The translations under genes and the position numbers were made by a program. From positions 1-11,265 of the forward strand of contig NW_014013545.1 in the NCBI RefSeq assembly GCF_000611645.1: 11,265 bases of DNA. Direction: 5' to 3'. The DNA comes from Monoraphidium neglectum (lineage: Eukaryota > Chlorophyta > Chlorophyceae > Sphaeropleales > Selenastraceae). Each line of letters begins with the position of its first letter. The stretch's first letter is position 1. Below the pieces are notes generated by a model, which had not been told where the DNA came from, did not search any database, and saw only the letters and a program-made list of their open reading frames with translations. Below, in pieces: positions 8,648 through 11,265 of this stretch.

Positions 8648-10026
8648 GCGCTGGTGGTGGTTACTCTACTGCTGCCCGTCCGCGCCCGACCGGCGAGACC
8701 CCTCCGACACGCGCACGACGACGCTCACTCGCGCACGCCTCTTCTCTTTTGAGTTCATTCCCTCTATGGCCAGTATCAATGCAGGGGCGCGCCGCCACCG
8801 CCGCTGCGCGGCGCCGCCCTCCTAATGCATGCACTCCTGCCCTTTTCTCTCCGACGCGCACAGCGCGCCGCTGCGCCGCACAGCATGGCCAAACGACATA
8901 GGAACGAGCGCGGCACCCTTAGTGCTCTCGCGTGGCCACCCAAAATGCGCAGATTGCGCGCTGGCACACGCGGAGGGTGCGCGGTAATGCGGAAAGATTG
9001 CAGACGCACGGGAGCAAGCAAACACGTGCGGGCGGCAACGCCGCCGCGCGCACGGTTGGGGGCGCCCCGGCGGCGCCCGCCCTACACAACCTCAGTCTCA
9101 CCGACAGGGGCACACGCACGCACAGACGAGGGGCCGCACGCAAAGACAAGTGCAAGGGTGCACGTTGGCTCAAAGCGAGTGGGTAAGTCGTGGGGCAAGG
9201 GTGCGTTTCCGCTCTGCGCTAATCGAGCACAGGCACCTCGGCTGGGGCAACCGCCAGGTGCGACGGCTGGCCAGGTGAGGCGCCAGTGAACCCGGTGACG
9301 ACGCGCACACACCACAGCACATGCAGCGAACGCAGCGCCGCTGCCAAAATCATGGCAGAGCGCCGCCGCGCGACGGCTGCGGCAAGCGCGCACGCGGCTC
9401 TACTGCGGCGCGGGTCGCCGCGCGGCGCGCATGCCAGCGGGGGCGCGGAGGGCAGCCGGGCGGCGCGTCATGGGGTGGGATAACGGGTGGGAACATGCGC
9501 ACGACACAGGGGTAGCTGCGGGTTGTGGACTGGATTTGAGAAACGGCCAAACTACACATCTGTACCCGGGAGGCAGCCCACCAGGGTGGGTCCGCAGCCC
9601 AGGGCGCGCCGACGCACGTGCAGCGCAGGTACCCGCATCCGCAGTGGCGCGCGCGCAGCGCAGCGGCGCGGGACGGATTCAGGCGGCCGCACTGCCCCAA
9701 GGTGATGGTTGCCGACGCGCGCACGGGGGGGCAGCGCTGTGCAAACAGGGGCAGCTCATGGGGGATGCTAGGAAGCTGCCGGGCAGCTGCAGTACAGGGC
9801 AAATGCTGTTGCTGTGTAATCCAACAGTCGCCAAAGACACAAATCCGAGTCAACGCCGCGAGTTGGCGCGGGGAAACACACCCCATTCACCACCCACGGG
9901 ATGCAGAACCAAGCCTCAGCCACGCATGCGCCGCGCCCCCAGCCACCCTCGAGGGCCGTCCCGCGGGCGGGCGCACGCGCACGCGGGCGGAAAGGACGCG
10001 GCGCCGCGCCCCCAGCCGCGGACCCC

Positions 10027-10811
10027 TCACTGCGCCGCCGCCTGCGGGAACGCAAGCCGCGCCTTCTGCTTCTCGGTGGGCAGCTTGATGTTGGTGGCCA
10101 GGCCGAGCTTCTCGAGCGCGCAAATGGTGAGCCAGGTCATGTCAAACTGCCACCACTCCAGGCCGTGGCGCGCGCTGAACTCGAAGGCGTGGTGGTTGTT
10201 GTGCCAGCCCTCGCCAAAGGCGAGCAGGCCGACCCACCTGGGGGAGACCAGGCAAGAGGAGGTGTCGGGCGGTGTTGGCGGTGGGTGGGCGCGCGCGCAA
10301 AAGGTGAGGCGCGCAGCGCCCGCCGGCGAAACGCGGCTGGCCGCGCGGCGCCGCGTGGCGCCTGGAGGGGGGCGTACAGGGTGCGTCGACCACGTGCACT
10401 CGGGGCTGAAGCTGCGCCACCCACGTACACGTGCACACACACAACTGCACAACTCTCGTGTACACCCACATACCACACACACGTCGCCAGCAGCGCTTCC
10501 GTGGCCAAGCCCCCCTAGCAATCACCCCCTCTCCCCCCTCCGCCCCACCAGTTGTTGCGGCTCTGGTCGCCGGTGTTGTAGGTCTGGTAGCCCCACACGT
10601 GCGCCGCGCTGTTCACGAACCACGTGATGTGGTACACCCAGCACATGCGCAGCGCGCCGCCCCAGACCACCGCCCCCAGGCCGCCGAGCGCGTAGAGCGC
10701 CGCAAACTGGGCGACCACGTGCCAGATGTATGTGTCGCGGATCCAGGTGTAGAAGGGCTGCGCCTCCATGTCGCTCGCGTTCTTGCGGTCGTACACGCGC
10801 TCAAGGGTTGT
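10027..10811 (-). CDS. Plant-type membrane fatty-acid desaturase, C-terminal exons (partial)
   Basis: Two exons, 10811-10549 and 10237-10027, are joined through a split Trp codon (TG|G) and give 157 residues plus a stop. The upstream exon holds two hydrophobic spans (from [19 protein letters not shown] onward) and the motif [14 protein letters not shown]. The last exon holds [18 protein letters not shown], with the third histidine box HNNHH that binds the di-iron centre, then LEWWQFD and the C-terminal [15 protein letters not shown]. These match the plant ADS/FAD5 group: delta-9 acyl-CoA desaturases and the plastid desaturase of palmitate on MGDG. Sequence alone does not separate those substrates here. 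The first two histidine boxes and the N terminus are encoded beyond the right edge, so plastid or ER location cannot be read. Confidence 0.94.
10419..10483. repeat. CA-rich imperfect tract in the desaturase intron
   Basis: This is an interrupted CAC/ACA-rich stretch on the plus strand, UG-rich in the minus-strand transcript. It sits inside the intron 10238-10548 of the desaturase gene. It is low-complexity sequence with no further evident role. Confidence 0.6.
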
Positions 10812-11265
10812 CTGTGTTGGGGGGCACGAGGGTGTTGATGCAGCGGCGTGCTGAGATGTGGTGCGCGTGCACGCGAGTGGATTGGTGCGTGTGGGGGGAG
10901 GGGGGCAGAGCGCCCGGCTTGCATGCGACTGACTGGCGGCGGATGCTCGTGAAGGCGGGATGTTCATCAGGCACTCCAGACGTGGGGATGCACTGAAAAG
11001 CCTCGACTGACGCCAGCCGCACCCATGCATTTGCAAGCCGGCTCCGCTCAACACCCCACCATGGCTGCTGAAGGGCACTCCTCACACCCTGTCATGCCAC
11101 CCCTACAACACACAGTCCCACAACCAGGAACCAGCGGCAGCGTCGCGCGCACAACATCCGAGACCGCAACACCACCGCGCCATGCTCAGCTGCCGCCACC
11201 AGCACGCCTTCCCAGCTGCGCCACAGCCTGCATAGACCCGCCGTCTGCTGCCCCCCCCCCCCCCC
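10812..11265 (-). other. Upstream intron of the desaturase gene, running off the window
   Basis: The acceptor CAACACAG|ACA at 10811/10812 opens the penultimate exon. To its right no frame encodes the expected preceding desaturase segment with the second histidine box, so the remaining 454 bases appear to be intron. The window ends in 15 consecutive C (11251-11265), which could mark an assembly edge or simply continue outside. Confidence 0.55.

Larger units (their letters stand above)
7904..10026. other. 2.1-kb intergenic region between the desaturase and the LEA-like gene
   Basis: This GC-rich stretch should hold the LEA-like 5' UTR and promoter at its low-coordinate end and the desaturase 3' UTR at its high-coordinate end. 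The frame of the LEA-like start stays open without an ATG up to a stop at about 8012-8014. The ORFs here are Arg/Ala-rich with no motifs and change frame without conserved content, as expected for chance ORFs in GC-rich DNA. No RNA gene was recognised. Confidence 0.6.

Noticed and set aside
9431..10627. 398-codon plus-strand ORF
   Set aside because: It overlaps the well-supported desaturase exons in antisense. It is Arg/Ala/Pro/Gly-rich with no motif, as expected for a long chance ORF in GC-rich DNA.

Overview
The window looks like nuclear DNA of a green alga (chlorophyte, possibly Chlorella-like). The genes are broken into many short GC-rich exons by GT-AG introns of roughly 150-470 bases. 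There are dinucleotide and poly-C tracts, and the encoded proteins carry organelle-type N-terminal targeting sequences. The lineage is an inference from gene style; nothing in the sequence names a species.

All three recognised genes lie on the minus strand, so they read right to left. (1) At the right edge (10027-10811) are the last two exons of a plant-type membrane fatty-acid desaturase (ADS/FAD5-like, with the third histidine box HNNHH). Its upstream exons lie beyond the window. (2) In the centre (2628-7903) is a complete gene that I assembled from 14 exons whose phases all agree, giving 536 codons plus a stop. The predicted product has a plastid-type transit peptide, a Gly-rich linker and a hydrophobic segment. 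About 285 residues of LEA-like Ala/Lys/Glu-rich amphipathic helices follow, then a second hydrophobic segment resembling YtxH proteins, and a hydrophilic helical tail. (3) At the left edge (216-1023) are the first four exons of a class II fumarase with a mitochondrial-type presequence. The rest of the gene runs off the left end.

Between the genes, 1024-2146 and 7904-10026 hold no gene I can recognise. They should contain the fumarase promoter and the LEA-like 3' end on one side, and the LEA-like promoter and the desaturase 3' UTR on the other.

The most unusual material is inside the central gene. An intron carries a perfect 39-bp inverted repeat with a 10-nt loop. A (CA)16 tract abuts the last 3' splice site on the transcribed strand. 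Two introns begin so that retention gives Lys-stop at once. Exons 6+7 and exon 8 look like copies of one module. A desaturase next to a plastid LEA-like gene suggests membrane protection under cold or drying, but that link is only inferred from adjacency and family knowledge.
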